Assembly: GCA_022712235.1 (NCBI GenBank)
Contig: JALAGW010000264.1
Span: forward strand, 1 to 5,950
Reading direction: 5' to 3'
Length of the DNA: 5,950 bases
Source: Brevundimonas sp.
GTDB taxonomy: Bacteria; Pseudomonadota; Alphaproteobacteria; Caulobacterales; Caulobacteraceae
Shown here piece after piece: positions 4,815 to 5,950 of the stretch. The position numbers and the translations under genes were made by a program. Each line of letters opens with the position of its first letter. The stretch's first letter is position 1. The notes beneath the pieces are model-generated. The model was given only the letters and a program-made list of their open reading frames with translations, did no database searches and had not been told where the DNA came from.

Positions 4815-5950
4815 ATGCACCTGCACCTGCTCTCCGTCTTCGACGGCCTGTCCTTTGTCGTGGCCGCCTTCGCGGCCTGGACGGCGCTGAACCTGTTCCA
4901 GCAGGTGCGCGCCCATCAGGGCGCCGTGCGTCTGGCCTGGCTGGCGACGGCGGCGACGGCCATGGGCGGCGGAGTCTGGTCGATGCATTTCATCGCCATG
5001 CTCGGCTTCGACCCCGGCGCGCCGTTGCGTTACGATCTGCCCCTGACCGTCGCCTCCTTCCTGCTGGCCGTCGTCGGTTCCAGCCTCGCCTTCCTGATCG
5101 CGGCGGGACGCCTGAGCCGTCATCGCATGATCCTCGCCGGCCTGGTCATGGGCGGCGGCATCTGCGCCATGCACTATGTCGGCATGGCGGCCCTGAGGAC
5201 CTCGGCCAGCCTGACCTATGCGCCCGGCCTGGTCGCCCTGTCGGCGGCGGTCGCCCTGTTCGCCTCGATCGCGGCCCTGTTCGCCGTGGAGCAGGACCGG
5301 TCACCGCTTTGGCGACTGGCGGCCGCCCTGATCCTGGGACTGGCCGTGGCGGGCATGCACCATGTGGCCATGACGGCGCTGACCTTCACCCCGATTCATG
5401 CCGCCGCAGCGTCTGATCCCCCCGGCGCGCCCCCCCTGATGCTGGCCGTCGCCGTGGCCGGCGTGACCGTCCTTATCCTGTTTCTGGCCCTGGCGGTCGC
5501 CATGGTGGACCAGCGCGACAAGCTGATCGCCATCATCGACGCAGGCGGGGTCGGCTACTGGGAACTGGCTCTTCCGGGACAAACCCTCTGGCTGTCCGGC
5601 CGGGCGCGCAAGTATCTCGGCCTGGCGCGCGGAGAGCCCTTCGCGGCACACGATCTGGCTCGCAAGCTGAAGCCCGAGGACATGATCCGCCGCACGGAAA
5701 CCCTGGAGCGCGCGCTCCGGGGCGAGGGGGACTACGCCGCCGAATACCAGATCCGCGACAGCGGCCGCTGGCTTCAGGTGCGCGGCCGGTTGATCCGCTC
5801 GCGCTCCGGCAGACCGATCAAGCTGGCGGGCGTCATCACCGACGTGACCGACCGGCATCAGGCCTTCGCCGCCCTGGGCGCCAGCGAACACCGCCAGCGC
5901 CTGCTGATCAATGAACTCAACCACCGGGTGAAGAACACCCTGGCCACCAT
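4815..5950 (+). CDS. MHYT-PAS-HWE/HisKA_2 sensor histidine kinase, 3' end beyond window
   Basis: The first 378 codons are present and the gene runs off the window. About seven hydrophobic segments (roughly residues 8-30, 40-63, 75-97, 106-126, 137-157, 167-190 and 207-230) form an MHYT membrane domain with its three signature motifs: MHFIAM (57-62), MHYVGM (119-124) and MHHVAM (181-186). This domain family is proposed to bind a metal, possibly copper, and to sense oxygen, CO or NO. A cytoplasmic PAS domain with its PAC end follows (about 234-346; YWELALPG at 248-255, GVITDVTDRHQ at 339-349). Then comes the start of the kinase core, LLINELNHRVKNTLAT (363-378), whose H370 is the expected phosphorylated histidine. 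The NELNHRVKNTLA form is that of HWE/HisKA_2 kinases, common in alphaproteobacteria and in some cases linked to the general stress response. The ATPase domain and any receiver domain lie outside the window. No cognate regulator is seen. Confidence 0.93.
   Translation, partial: MHLHLLSVFDGLSFVVAAFAAWTALNLFQQVRAHQGAVRLAWLATAATAMGGGVWSMHFIAMLGFDPGAPLRYDLPLTVASFLLAVVGSSLAFLIAAGRLSRHRMILAGLVMGGGICAMHYVGMAALRTSASLTYAPGLVALSAAVALFASIAALFAVEQDRSPLWRLAAALILGLAVAGMHHVAMTALTFTPIHAAAASDPPGAPPLMLAVAVAGVTVLILFLALAVAMVDQRDKLIAIIDAGGVGYWELALPGQTLWLSGRARKYLGLARGEPFAAHDLARKLKPEDMIRRTETLERALRGEGDYAAEYQIRDSGRWLQVRGRLIRSRSGRPIKLAGVITDVTDRHQAFAALGASEHRQRLLINELNHRVKNTLAT

Noticed and set aside
4773..5924. Minus-strand open frames of 133 and 207 codons
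   Set aside because: They lie antisense to the MHYT sensor kinase and read as Gly/Gln/Asp/His-rich shadow sequence.

Overview
The window is GC-rich, densely coded DNA that most resembles an alphaproteobacterium of the Caulobacteraceae (Brevundimonas or Caulobacter type). The main grounds are the strong G/C third-position bias, a membrane MHYT sensor joined to an HWE-type histidine kinase, and an intergenic inverted repeat with CCGTCATCCCGG ends. The genus is an inference from style and gene content. The window looks like ordinary chromosomal housekeeping and catabolic sequence: I see no transposase, phage, CRISPR or RNA gene.

Layout. On the minus strand, read right to left, are glycerol kinase (glpK, 3044-1536), a kinase-like phosphotransferase of the ACAD10/LvaA type (1495-422), and the N-terminal 110 residues of an Rrf2-family regulator (330 to beyond base 1). 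glpK and the phosphotransferase are 40 bp apart and are probably one transcript. An AT-rich gap with two palindromes separates them from the Rrf2 gene, which probably has its own promoter. On the plus strand are a PLP-dependent threonine/serine dehydratase (3090-4064), a 188-bp gap with a 118-bp multi-branched inverted repeat and a smaller hairpin, a MaoC/NodN-like (R)-hydratase (4253-4720), and a 5'-partial gene for an MHYT-PAS-HWE sensor kinase (4815 to beyond 5950).

How the genes may work together. glpK makes glycerol 3-phosphate. The phosphotransferase family includes kinases that phosphorylate hydroxyacyl-CoAs, and MaoC proteins hydrate enoyl-CoAs, so several genes fit lipid, glycerol or small-acid catabolism. 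They are not one clear pathway, and neither glpF nor glpD is present. The dehydratase deaminates hydroxy amino acids to 2-oxo acids. The two outer genes are regulatory.

The most interesting points are non-coding. glpK has no Shine-Dalgarno but has a -10-like hexamer placed exactly for a leaderless mRNA, inside a divergent gap of only 45 bp. The branched inverted repeat lies after the dehydratase gene. Two different perfect 7-6-7 palindromes sit just upstream of the Rrf2 and MaoC start codons. In GlpK, the loop that binds the inhibitor fructose 1,6-bisphosphate in the E. coli enzyme is not conserved. I found no convincing undescribed multi-gene system.
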